Part shown: in pieces, positions 1 to 10,251 of the stretch | Numbering within the stretch: position 1 is the first letter of the stretch | Layout of the letters: each line of letters begins with the position of its first letter | Source of the DNA: Rostrohypoxylon terebratum | Lineage: Eukaryota; Ascomycota; Sordariomycetes; Xylariales; Hypoxylaceae | Direction: 5' to 3' | Assembly: GCA_022497145.1 (NCBI GenBank) | Contig: MU385957.1 | Location: 1-64,000 of the forward strand | DNA: 64,000 nt | Program-made: the position numbers and the translations under genes | Notes under the pieces: generated by a model | The model's input: only the letters and a program-made list of their open reading frames with translations | Databases searched by the model: none | What the model was told of the DNA's origin: nothing

Positions 1-159
1 ACTCTGAGGAGGAGAGGAATCAAGGACCTTAGCACCCTTGAGAATTATTATTGAATTGATACCACATCCAAGCCCTACATAGCCCTTGTCACAACTCCTC
101 TGTAGGCCAATCCCAGCCCTGTGGCCATCAGTGGGATCATCATGGGATGCTTGACATAT

Positions 160-2560
160 TCAACTGTCATACTGGATGTTAACAGTCGAGCCTTTGGTTC
201 CCTGTTTCCGTCCTTCGATATAGATTGCGAACTCGGCAGTTGCTCCAAGCGGGATGAACTCAACATCGTAGTGGAGTTTCTTATATTTCCCTCCCTCCTT
301 GTTCGTGATCCATTCCAGATCTGAAAATGAGACGTCTGGTGTCCATTCTATGGAGCACAGAGTCGTTACGCTCTCGGTAACCCTAGTTGGAGGGTTCTCA
401 TCCATGCATTGGCTGATCCTTAACGACAAGGTCTTGTCGAAGTCTTTTTGGAAGGTTCGATACCAACGAGCCCGAACGGGCGAACTCTGAGATACATTTT
501 CTCCCTGTGTTCAAGGTTAATGATTATCAAGGATTGGGAGAAAGATAAGATAATCGCTTACCTTGGTCAGATACCAGTGCACCTGATTGGTCGCGTGCCA
601 TTCAGCTTCCTTCTTAGACCATGCCTTGTCTTCTTCGAGGTGCTTGTCAGGGTCGAAGGTCGTTGAAAATCCTAACCCAAAGCTAGCTCTCGAGATGGTA
701 GACGTTATCATTATTGGGAGGGAGTCTAATCCCTCGGCGGAATTACCGCCTGATGTAGTTTTATTGTTGAGAAATCCTTTGAAAACAGCACCTTGACATA
801 TGGCAGTTCTCCTAGAATGGGCTGTTAGTCTTATAAGTAGACAAACGAACTAGTCTTAATTTTCTACTTTCGCACTTACGGACTCATCCCGCTGGCCTGC
901 AAGATTCTTATATGAGGGCCATATTTGCTGTTCAGTGCCTCATACAGATAAGGGCTCGAACCAAACCCGCCTACTAAGATGATCCCCTATGTTAAGTAGA
1001 TGTTAGGTTGATTTTAGGAAAGCAGCGAGGCAGTACTACTTACGGTGACATCGAGATCACGCGTCCTCGCTGAATCCACCTGGCCGTCGACTAGATCCTC
1101 GACTTGAGAAACTACACCGGTGAATGCTTCTTTGAGATCTGATCTATACACATGTTGCAATTAGAACCTTCTTTATGTCCGTTAAGATGGCAACCTGCGA
1201 AGAGGACGTACTCTGTGAAATGGATGCGCCCATTCTTAATGATAGGTTGGCGGCTGTTATCGTTTTGCATCGACGCTTTCGGGAAAGCCTCAGCTGGAAT
1301 TCCGACAATGTAGGCCTTGTTGCTATGTGAAAGCTTGAACTGGGGCTTTATAGCGTATTCCCACTCGCCCTTCATAATGTCTCTGATACCTACTTTGCTA
1401 AGTCGGTCCCATCCCCTTCCGAGGCGCTTTTTACATATGCGCTCAAAGGCCTCGTCGATGAAAATTCCGCCGCAAAGGCCGCCTGATAACCCAATTTTCG
1501 TCAATAAAATTTTGTACTTAGGCTAAGAAATAGGGATGTGATCGGGATTGGGGTTAGGGTTGTGTTAAGGCCGTGTTAGGGTTAGGTTAAAAGTAACAGC
1601 CCTGGAACCAATATATAGATACTCACCTGTACCTTCGACCGCCTCGCTCACAGCAAGAGGATCAACGGATTGTATCTCATAGCTGATTAGATCCTAATGC
1701 TATTAGCTGTGATTTTCGGGTTTTCGAGATATTATGGGTCACAAACGACTGTACCACCACCAGCATCGCAAACAACGTAAATTTCACCTTCATTGATGAC
1801 CCTCCCCGGCTCGCAAAGTGTAAAGAGCGCGGCCGCTTCGGGCTCTGGGGCGAAGCTTAATGTGGTTTCGCCTGCGTCACGATAGTCGAGGATACCGGCC
1901 TTCTCTGCGGCCTCCTGCATTCCTTGCCGGGCGTACCCCTTCCATAATGCAGGAAGGGTAATGACAACATGGAACCTAAGAGCATCAATGACAGAATCAC
2001 CGCGAGCCTTCGTTATCTCGGAAAGAACGTGTGTCCAAATTTTCGAAAGAAAGTCGGAAATCAGATCAGTTGCTGTCTTCTGGGTTTCTCTCAACATTTT
2101 ACGACCCAAAAGGATGTATTCCGAGGACTTGAACTCTGGCGGCAGGTCCTCGTCCTTGAGAAGCAACAACTTGAACCAGCGAACGGGATCCGCATCTTGA
2201 GGAACTTCATATCCCCAGAAAATCTGGTCATCCTCGTAGAAGATCTCCGTAGGGGCTTTCCCCTCGGTTCTACCCGATCCAGGCCAGCGGTCAATCAACT
2301 GGACTTTGCCAGCTTGGAAATCAGCAGCGGTCGCCCACGCTGCCCCCGAGAAGCTATAACCGGCCATTGTTAGTAGCAATTTGATAGATAAGTGAAGACA
2401 CTGACGTAGTTCCGAAATCAATACCGATAACCAGCAAATCATCCATTTGATCAAAGTTAGTTGAGCGCGTTTTACGGCGATGACTGCCACTGTGTGACGA
2501 CTTTGATCCAGTCTTGTGTCTGTGAGGGAGTGAGTCAAATGACCGGCTGGAGGTAGACAT
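160..2560 (-). CDS. Hsp70-like actin-fold ATPase, 8 exons, 637 aa
   Basis: Divergent fungal Hsp70 family member with an actin-like ATPase fold, of the class lacking a classical DnaK substrate domain. Exons on the minus strand: 2560-2406, 2353-1747, 1693-1627, 1482-1195, 1138-1044, 986-880, 811-562, 504-160. All junctions are GT..AG and phases close to 637 codons plus stop. Splicing restores the phosphate-1 motif GIDFGTTFSGAAWA across intron 1, the phosphate-2 motif CDAGGGTVDLISYE across intron 2, and the adenosine motif GIILVGGFGSSPYL in exon 6. The protein ends VNIQYDS. The start is the first ATG, 155 nt before intron 1. The ATPase motifs look intact, so nucleotide binding is expected. Fungal genomes carry many such paralogues of unknown client; some sit near incompatibility genes, but nothing here shows that role. 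Family assignment is firm, cellular role unknown. Confidence 0.9.
1550..1590 (+). repeat. Telomere-like TTAGGG tract inside an Hsp70-like intron
   Basis: The third intron of the Hsp70-like gene (1483-1626, the longest in that gene) carries two GGGTTAGGG-type blocks separated by a short degenerate stretch (gtgttaaggccgtg). In the mRNA sense this reads as CCCTAAC repeats, which also match the fungal branch-point motif CTAAC. It may be an interstitial telomere-type insertion or a chance local expansion. Confidence 0.6.
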
Positions 2561-3739
2561 GGCAAAGATGCCCAGGTGGATGGAATGAACGAGGTTATAA
2601 TGACGCGTTTATTGGCTTAGTCCGCAAGTTATCTGGATGAGTATTGCAGTTGTCAACGGACAATTTATATGCGTGCAAACATACCTTTATAACACTAGAG
2701 CTGACAAGTGAGTCTCCATGGATGTTTTACTCAACCTTAAAAATACTCCCAGGCCGACAATACTCATGACCCATACGGCACTATGCAGCATCGCTCACAC
2801 ATGAGCCCGGGGGGATTTGGGGGCACCTAATTATTGAAGTCTTCGATACGAGCAACTCGCACTGCCACTTTGACGACCGCCATGTCTCAGTAGGTGCACC
2901 AACTTACTAGCACTGGGGGCATGTTGATAAGTAAGGCGTCAAATCATGAAAGGCTTTGGTATTTTCTAGGTTAGCTGACTCACTAGGTGAGTATAGAGTA
3001 GAAAAAAGATGGTTCCATTTATGGAACCACACAATCATCATGGCGGTTAACTGTGTGACCTATCTTCACCACAGCCTTGTAATTAATTCTCGGCGACATT
3101 GTGATAGGTAGGTACCTATCTTCCATCAAATTTTTAGGATGCAGAATGCAGGTAGATACCTAGCCCGCAGAAGACCGCAGGTTATAGAGTTACTCCGAGC
3201 CTCGTTCTTATATCTCTTGATCTAGACCGTGTCCTGCCTCGGTCTTCATCAGCCAGTAGGAAAGGTCTAAGCTAACAGGGTTATGTTTTTTTATATCTTT
3301 CGATATTAAGGCATCCAATCATTAGAGAGCTTACTATCATAAGATCAAGCTTCGGAGTTGCAATTTACACATTAATGAGGCTTGTAAGAACCCGTGCCAT
3401 TACAACCTATCCTTGTGTAAGGCTCTGCGACGTCCGGCTTATATTAGTTTGGGGGCTGGAGGGAGGGTTGGTTGGTTGATTGGTATATTTAACGCCGGAG
3501 CAATGGGGGCTGGTAGGGTGCTGGAGGAGTCAAATGGTGGAGGTGTGTATTCCAATATACTATTGCATGTATATGCCTCAGGTAGTTCCTATTCCGTATT
3601 GACCATCAGTACTTATATGTTGACTAACATCTTGATACGCTGTACACAAGTCCTTCTTTCTGTTAAGCCTTTCCTCTACAACCAGGAAACACCATGACCA
3701 TTTTTCAATAATTCATTATCAGTCACAGCCAAGTGCAAC
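2561..3739. other. Intergenic, divergent promoter region, no gene seen
   Basis: Lies between the divergent Hsp70-like and coiled-coil genes. I see no supportable coding exon. It contains a perfect 18-bp palindrome with 8-bp arms at 3011-3028 (ggttccat / atggaacc) and several copies of the TAGGTACCTA-like motif (for example 3105-3120). Confidence 0.6.
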
Positions 3740-4960
3740 ATGAGTCAAGCAAGACAACATTTACCACTTAGTTCTGGGGTGAATCCCAATAACCCAGCTA
3801 CAACCCCATCCAATTCCACAGGTCCTACCGACCACAACTCTATGCTAGCCAATGATGAGACAGTCGCAACTTCAAATTCCAACACTCCTGAGGACAGCGA
3901 GATAAGAACCAATGCACAAGTCATAGTCGTGGCTGACGAAAGCCTGAAGCAAGAGCAGCAGCTGTGCGCTCAGGCAGAGACCAAGGTGCGGGAGCTAGAA
4001 AGCAGACTTGGGAATGTCACTGCCAAATGGAAACGAACCGCCAACGAACTCAATAAGGTTATATCCCAAACGCAGGTTTTCAAGCAGATCACAGACGAAG
4101 AACTGAAAATTATGGCTGAACAATTACGTTACGAGATCAGTAATTTTGCACATCAATACTTCAGCGAGTCGTATGAGGTGAAAAGCAAGAAATCCCTGCG
4201 TAAACCTGTCTACGAAAGATACATGCCTCGAATGCATGGACTATTCTTGAGCGAGAAAGAGACCTGTCCACTAGCCATCAAGGCATTTATGTGGAAATTC
4301 CTTCAAGACCTAGTGTTTGACCGCTTCCAATGGGCAGGTGATGCCTCCAAGCCAATGGATGATATGTGGTATTTCTTCGACTCAAGTAAGCTACCCTTTG
4401 ATACTCCCCGGCAAGTTTACCCAGAATCTAATACATTCTTGCAATGCTTAGATGGAGCGGCCTCAGCAGAGGAGTCCCAAACGTCGCTCGAGACTATCAA
4501 GAAGCGGCAGATTTGGCGCGTCAACACAACTCATCTGATCCTAGATCAAATACGCGATGATACAAGACAGAAATATCTTAACAAGAGGAAAAGGGTGTTC
4601 ATTGGTCGAATTCGACAAGTCTTGGATTGGTATTCTAGTTCTCGTGACCACCCATATCAGGATCGGATAGAAGACATACTGGATATTGCCATCAACCTAG
4701 ATAAGACAGTATGCTTACAAGCTTCCAAGGTATCCTGGGTGTTGTACGAAGAACCCACAGAAGCTATGCGGAGATATGAGAATGAAGAGAGGATAGTACA
4801 TTGTCCGTCAATGCTTAGAAGAGGAAGGCCAAACGGAGAAGACTTCGATGTTGAGTCTATGCTCCTAACTAAAGAGGTAGCCATACTACCCAGGCCAGCG
4901 CTCTCAACCAGGCAGTCAAGCCAGCCAAGGGGCCCAGGCTTGATTCATTTGTTCTTTTAA
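3740..4960 (+). CDS. Hypothetical coiled-coil protein, single exon, 406 aa
   Basis: I do not recognise a characterised family. The ORF starts with ATG at 3740 and runs 406 codons without an intron. Residues 1-60 are Ser/Thr/Asn-rich and probably disordered. Roughly residues 70-120 are charged, with heptad-like Leu spacing (KVRELESRLGN..), suggesting a coiled coil. The remainder is rich in aromatic and charged residues (KAFMWKFLQDLVFDRFQW; HLILDQIRDDTRQKYLNKRK) and looks helical and folded. There is no signal peptide or TM segment. Proteins of this layout occur as lineage-expanded hypotheticals in Sordariomycetes (from memory). Its neighbours, an Hsp70-like gene and a secreted peptide, fit an accessory region. 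A real gene is likely; function unknown. Confidence 0.75.
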   Translation: MSQARQHLPLSSGVNPNNPATTPSNSTGPTDHNSMLANDETVATSNSNTPEDSEIRTNAQVIVVADESLKQEQQLCAQAETKVRELESRLGNVTAKWKRTANELNKVISQTQVFKQITDEELKIMAEQLRYEISNFAHQYFSESYEVKSKKSLRKPVYERYMPRMHGLFLSEKETCPLAIKAFMWKFLQDLVFDRFQWAGDASKPMDDMWYFFDSSKLPFDTPRQVYPESNTFLQCLDGAASAEESQTSLETIKKRQIWRVNTTHLILDQIRDDTRQKYLNKRKRVFIGRIRQVLDWYSSSRDHPYQDRIEDILDIAINLDKTVCLQASKVSWVLYEEPTEAMRRYENEERIVHCPSMLRRGRPNGEDFDVESMLLTKEVAILPRPALSTRQSSQPRGPGLIHLFF

Positions 4961-5436
4961 ATAAAATAACCTAAGTAGGCCAGTTAGGCAGTCAGGTTCG
5001 TTAACTGGGAAAATGGACTTATTAAATAATCAGCTAGAAAAAATCTTAAACTTGAAAGATGCCTGATTGACCTGACTGGTTGAGAACGCTGACCTAGGTA
5101 CGTTATGGTTGAACATCGCAACTACTAGATATCTAGTGAATACCTAGTTATCGGGTCTATAGTTCTGCAATGCTAGCAATTTTTCAATATAACTTCAACA
5201 AAACATTGTCGCCAAGGGATACTTAACGCAATTCAGTTATTGAAATAGTGGCACCATTACAAACTAACACTAATGAAGAAAAGTATTGACACTTGTTGTA
5301 TTTTGAGCTATATACGTGGCATGATGGAATACCATATGCTAAATTTTAGGTTATACCCCAGAAGTAGGTCACGACTTGTTGAACCCTTTCCAAACCCAAC
5401 CCATCATTCTTTGAGCCCCCTCTGTTACTCCAGAAT
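4961..5436. other. Intergenic, convergent 3' ends, no gene seen
   Basis: AT-rich spacer between the converging coiled-coil gene and the peptide gene. I see only polyadenylation-like A/T stretches and TAGGTA-type motifs. Confidence 0.5.
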
Positions 5437-5709
5437 CTAAGCGCAGGTGCAGATTCGGCTCGACTCCTTAAGACAGCCAGCGTTGGTGCAGGTGCAGCCG
5501 TCCACTTTGCAGATGTTCAAACCGCAAGTTCCGACGCCAGACTACAGAGCATGTTAATATCTCCAACATTATTACAGTACCTCTCGGGCTGTTGAGAAAA
5601 GATGGTAGACACTTACGCATCGTGGGAGAAGCTCTGCAGGCACGGGGTTGGCAGCTGCGTTCATAGCGAAAGCTACGACGGTGAAGATGCTGAAGATTGA
5701 GACTTGCAT
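5437..5709 (-). CDS. Small secreted cysteine-rich peptide precursor, cyclotide/knottin-like pattern, 65 aa, 2 exons
   Basis: Found by reading the minus strand. Exon 1 is 5709-5617, exon 2 is 5541-5437, with a GT..AG intron of 75 nt (5616-5542) in phase 0. The 65-residue product begins MQVSIFSIFTVVAFAMNAAA, a clear signal peptide, followed by a short Pro-containing segment (NPVPAELLPR) and a mature region with eight cysteines. Their spacing is C31-x5-C37-x4-C42-x4-C47-x1-C49-x4-C54-x7-C62-x1-C64. The first six reproduce the loop sizes of plant cyclotides/knottins, including the GC-T-C core, with two extra C-terminal cysteines. A TATAAAAG box lies about 140 nt upstream. No enzyme or known effector is recognised. 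The gene model is strong; the fold is inferred from spacing only. It could be an effector, antimicrobial or signalling peptide; the sequence does not say which. Confidence 0.82.
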
Positions 5710-5846
5710 GTTGTGATTTGGATTGCGAATTGCAACTTATGTTTTTGAGTGATTTGCGACAATTGATTGGGTAATGAAACAGGAGTTGTTTGTTTGTCTG
5801 TTGGGTTGTGAATTAAGGGTTAGATTTCGCGAGAATCATGTTAACT

Positions 5847-5854
5847 CTTTTATA
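5847..5854 (-). promoter_or_regulatory. TATA box of the cysteine-rich peptide gene
   Basis: On the minus strand the sequence reads TATAAAAG inside AAAATATAAAAGAG, about 140 nt upstream of the peptide ATG. A consensus TATA fits a regulated, strongly inducible promoter. Confidence 0.6.
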
Positions 5855-6825
5855 TTTTGACAACATCAATATATTTTCCAATTCAGTTTAGTTCCCGACG
5901 ATCCAATTTGGCCTCAATTTGCGAGCGGTGTTGAATAAATTGGTTACGAATCCTTCAAGGAATATTTTTGAGGGTTAGTTTGGCGGCGAAGCAGCATTTC
6001 AGGCGGGATGCCTGAGTTATGGATACGCGATCGGCACTGGTGAAGGAATTTACGGCAACAGAAGGAATTAGCTAGATTCATGCCACCAGGTCTATACGGC
6101 GTCTAGAATGAAATCCACATTCGTTGTTCACACTTCAAAGTGGAATTGAACTATATTTAGTTGAATTGTCGAACCATCGAACCACAAGTAAAAAGATCGT
6201 CCTATTCCTACCTATCGTGATCTAGATTCATAACTGAGCCAAGACTCTCCATAAAGCTAAACTACTAGGTAAGTTTTTGATTAAGTAACACTTTACATAA
6301 ATATACGTACAAATATCAGAATATTGTAACAACTATTCAATATCTACAAATTTACATCATTCTTCACGGGAGGTCAGGTTAAGGTGTTTAGCTAATTGCT
6401 GATTGCGACGAGTGTCAATTCCAAGAGCAAAAAGGAGCGGTGATGTAATGGAGTAGGATGGTGATGGAGATGGTTTAAATGGTGACTTTGAGTGGATGTG
6501 GAATAGATAGGTATAATTAGATATCTAACTCTCTATTAGGTACACCTCGGATACTTGAAGTCTTGAAATTTAGGAATATTCTCATTGCACGTACGTTAAC
6601 AAGACCCTCCAATCAGGGACAGCATGGTTAGGCGGATAGCTAATGGCTGTCATAAGGATTGCCGAGATCTCACAAAAATTGCAATAGAAGTCAGGTAGAC
6701 AAAGAAGTCCGCATTAAAATGGTGCTTGTGAGACTTATAAGTCTTAGGTACCTAGTCAGGGACCACATAACTCCTGTGGATCTTCCTTTTCCCAGAGATA
6801 TCGGGCGAAAGTGGTGAGTTTCGAG
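5855..6825. other. Intergenic, no gene seen
   Basis: Promoter side of the peptide gene and 3' side of the oxygenase-like gene. AT-rich with no supportable exon on either strand. Confidence 0.5.
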
Positions 6826-8391
6826 TTAAATCCACTCGTCATCGAACTCTGGATCGATTGATAGTGTAGAGGTATCTGATGATTCTGGTGCGACTCTTTT
6901 TTCGTAAGATGGTACCTTAACTATGATGGCGCAAGAGGAATACACAGCTTCGGTAGAGTTCTTATGGGCTATATGTTAGTCTGTTCTACTTTGTGGAAGG
7001 AGGTAGGTACTGACTCGGTACGTAAAGGCCATCTGAAATTCTTCGTGTCCTGGACGATTCAACCAGTTGACGTTCGAATGCCGAAGATTTCGGCCGAATA
7101 AAGGGCGCCACCATTGATCAAACAAATACACAACACCCATCGTTCCGTACTTATCGGGGCCAACAAAAGCTTTGAACGAACCACCGATGAACTTTACGGG
7201 CTCGGACTCATCTTCTTCACGAAGATCAAAAATACCATGTTCGAACTCGGCGACGGGGCGTAGGCGCACGTGGCATCCCAACGCCTGGAAACACTCCCAC
7301 AATGCCATGTCAATACCTTTTAGATTTTCCGGTACACGAAAGCTGGTGCCTATGCTTGTATGAGGATAGTGGTGGCGTGTATAGAAGCCTAGATATCCGC
7401 CTGTATGTAATTTTAGCTTAAACTCTCACAGTCCACTATTGTTGCCAAGTGTTACTTACCATTTGGCAAGAATAAACTCTGGTCGAATACTGGGCGCAAG
7501 TGCCTGTATAGCGGCGTTTGGGTGATGTCCAAAACGTTGCAATGATCAGTGAGATGACCGTTTCCACGTACATCGTAGAGGTTATACGTTAGAAGAACGC
7601 AATAACCGGATCGCACCTCATGCATTTTGAGCTTGCAGTCTTTATAGAAAGCCGCCCACTTTACTACCGGCTGAGAGCTTGCCTGGCCAGCCCAATCAAA
7701 TGTTGTAGTTTTGCCGTTGCGTTGGACTTCAAGTTGGCCACCCTCATAAGTAATGGGTAGACAGACAACCAGAGATCCAAACGAATCTGAGCGGGGAGTG
7801 TCTACGTAACCTTGGATAGCACCGGATGGGCTAGCACAAACCTGTTCTTTCGTCAGCTGCTATATCGGGCAGAAAAATTTCCCTCGCTGATAAATGGTTA
7901 CATACAATGAGGTTGCATAGCTCAGCTTTGACAGCTGTACATTCGTCATCGTCTTCGATGAATTCAGGAAGTAGAAATTGTGCCACGGCGTCGATGATTT
8001 CGCATGCGTAAGGGGAAAAGTTAGTGGAGAACTGAGAGGCGTCGAACTGTAGGGCCTTTTTGTATTCCTCGTCAGATTTATTTTCCTCGTCGTTATTGTT
8101 AGCTGCGGCAGTCATGTCAGCTATTAGATTGGTAAAGTTGTTCGAGGTGGATGGCTCCAATGGGACGACGAGTTTGCAGTGAGAATTAAGAGCTGACGGA
8201 TTAGATGAGTCCCATCTGAGGGCCACAGGATTGCAGTACGGGACCTCATGGCCTTTTGTCGCTTGCGAATAACGAATGGGCACAGACCCGCCACAAGCAA
8301 AGACAAGATCATCACAACCTTTTGCGATTGACTTGCGAAGCTCGCGAATCAGACCCCAACTGGTCTTATCCATAACCCGATGGGAAGCCAT
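6826..8391 (-). CDS. 2OG-Fe(II) oxygenase-like protein with substituted metal ligands, 4 exons, 466 aa
   Basis: Exons 8391-7906, 7841-7460, 7400-7011, 6968-6826; the introns are GT..AG, the last only 42 nt. The product resembles the fungal prolyl-4-hydroxylase-like 2OG oxygenase family: YVDTPRSDSFGSLVVCLP, YEGGQLEV, WAAFYKDC, GYCVLLTYNLY, GGYLGFYTRHHY and a C-terminal AVYSSCAIIVKVP. In the family as I know it the double-stranded beta-helix core reads HxDTPR, then DCEHEV, then GHRVTLTYNLY. Here the HxD histidine is Tyr174 (Asp176 kept), the distal histidine position is Leu233, and the 2-oxoglutarate arginine position is Cys243. The reading frame and splice sites are intact, so this looks like an expressed pseudoenzyme rather than a broken gene. 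Residues 82-110 are acidic and Asn-rich. No signal peptide. Confidence 0.8.
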
Positions 8392-9270
8392 AGGTAATTC
8401 AGCTTAAGCTCGGTCACCAATAGTATCGAGCATATGCTGATTCTAGGATGGTTTGCAAAAGTGGGAAGATTTGGGAAGATGTAGGAAGATTAGAGAGTAG
8501 GTGGAAAATGTTGTAGTGAAAAAACAAAAACAAAAAACAAAAATTTAGGTCATGTGTATTAAACTTTTTTTCTTCTGCACATGAGTGAGAAGGTAGGTGG
8601 TAGGTGGCAGGGAGACGCAACTTCCTAGATCATCCTACGATTGCCCACAATGTAAATAGAAGGTACAGACGATAATACATTTGCAGGCACCTATTCATAT
8701 AGGAGACGCTATCCTTGCCTATCAGGCACTAAGTCTAGTACCTACTACTAGGTAGGTATGCATCTGCTTAACAAACGAGCAACAAAGTACCCCTATGTAT
8801 CCAAACGCTTCCATGCAGGCATTTGCCTGAGCAAGTTGCATCTACCTAGGTACCTGTATGGATCCGGATAAGGAACATACTTAGGTATCTAGTAGGTACC
8901 TAGTATATAGGAGGGAGCTATTGGGAGACATGTCAAGTCACATGGATATATTGATTACTTCTACTACCATGTTCCCCCTATTCCCCCTATTCCTATGATG
9001 ACTAAGCATCGTTGTTAAGCTTAGAGATGCGTTCAATCCGACATTCAGTATGTACGATTGGGATGGTGTGTTTTGATATCACCTTAGAAACCTAACCTAG
9101 TATATTGGCGATTTTATGACTATGAGACTAGACAATCCCAGCTCAGTACTTCTGTAAGTAAACAATCTTACCACAGAAAGGACAGGAGTATAACTATATA
9201 TATGCACGCCTCCCTCGAACATTGGCGTAATTTTAGGTAATCATACACACCTCTTTCACATACATACACA
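8392..9270. other. Intergenic, dense in TACCTAGGTA-type motifs
   Basis: Divergent promoter region. Several near-palindromic TAGGTACCTA variants sit at about 8738-8760, 8838-8855 and 8878-8905. A TATA-like actatatatatg lies at about 9192-9204, about 70 nt before the next ATG. Confidence 0.5.
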
Positions 9271-9582
9271 ATGTCCTTTTTCCAACACGCTTACCCGGAG
9301 ACCACAATGGCACCCTTCCGGGACTTGGCTCGGGACCCTGTATTCACATTTAAACTTATCCTCATCTGTCTGGGAAACCTTCTTCTCATCTGGGTTATAC
9401 TTGTCGTCTGTATATTGACCCAAAAGGAGTATCGACGTCGTCGGTGGAATTTCCATGTAGTAATTGGTTGTTTCCGAGATTTCTTTGCACCGGCGGTCAA
9501 GTGTACTGTTCTGTTCTTTCTAATACCGTACGTTTACGCATTGGTGTTTTTCTTATTGAAGAACCCTATAGTTGTGCGGTAA
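9271..9582 (+). CDS. Small membrane protein, two predicted TM helices, 103 aa
   Basis: ORF with ATG at 9271, preceded by a TATA-like element and an A/C-rich leader (acatacatacacaATG). Residues about 25-50 (KLILICLGNLLLIWVILVVC) and 80-98 (VLFFLIPYVYALVFFLL) are strongly hydrophobic, separated by a basic stretch (KEYRRRRWNFH). I recognise no family. The C-terminus might continue through an intron that I could not establish. It may be an orphan gene; coding support rests on the hydrophobic pattern and promoter-like context only. Confidence 0.4.
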   Translation: MSFFQHAYPETTMAPFRDLARDPVFTFKLILICLGNLLLIWVILVVCILTQKEYRRRRWNFHVVIGCFRDFFAPAVKCTVLFFLIPYVYALVFFLLKNPIVVR

Positions 9583-10251
9583 ACGAAGTAGATACTGAAC
9601 AGCTCGAGGTCTACGACTTCATCCTTGGGATCCTTACCAGGTAGGTAAGTAGGTAATGTATTACTTATTTAAAATAGCGAGCTATCCGCTATTTTTAATG
9701 ACTGCGACTATTCCAATCAACTAAGTGAAGTACAAAGATGTTTCAGAGTCGCGAACACAACAAGTAAGTCCCGTTGAACAAATGTTCAGTAGATGTACAA
9801 GTCCTTTCTTGTATTTTCACAATAGAGGGCCTAGGCAGCTTCTAAGGTAGTGTTTAACTTGCTAATGTACAACGACCCTGGGCAAAAGGCTACCGGCCCA
9901 TAAAGAAGATACATCTTCTCAAACATCCATGGATCAATCTAGGCACCTACTTGACAATGAAACAGTCTATTGAACTAACGACATGCGAAATCATTGAATT
10001 TCAACATCTCATCTATCGATATATCAACTAGGTTACCTACTACCTATATCTGCCTCTCAGTAGATACTCGGATGTTGGATAACAAGCGAAACGGTTATTG
10101 AGTGAGAATTATCTACTAGATCCTCGAATTATAACAGAATAGGATGTTAGTATATTACGGTTATGAATCTTCGTACCTAATTTGGAATTCATGTTCCATT
10201 TTTCAGCTTGTTTTATATACATAGAAACACCCGAAGCTTGGAAACAATAGC
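9583..10251. other. Intergenic, no gene seen
   Basis: AT-rich spacer between the small membrane ORF and the 3' end of the GH43 gene. No coding signal seen. Confidence 0.5.

Noticed and set aside
3413..3697. 94-codon ORF upstream of the coiled-coil gene
   Set aside because: Starts at a non-ATG codon, Gly/Val-rich with no domain, and lies in the probable promoter of the next gene.
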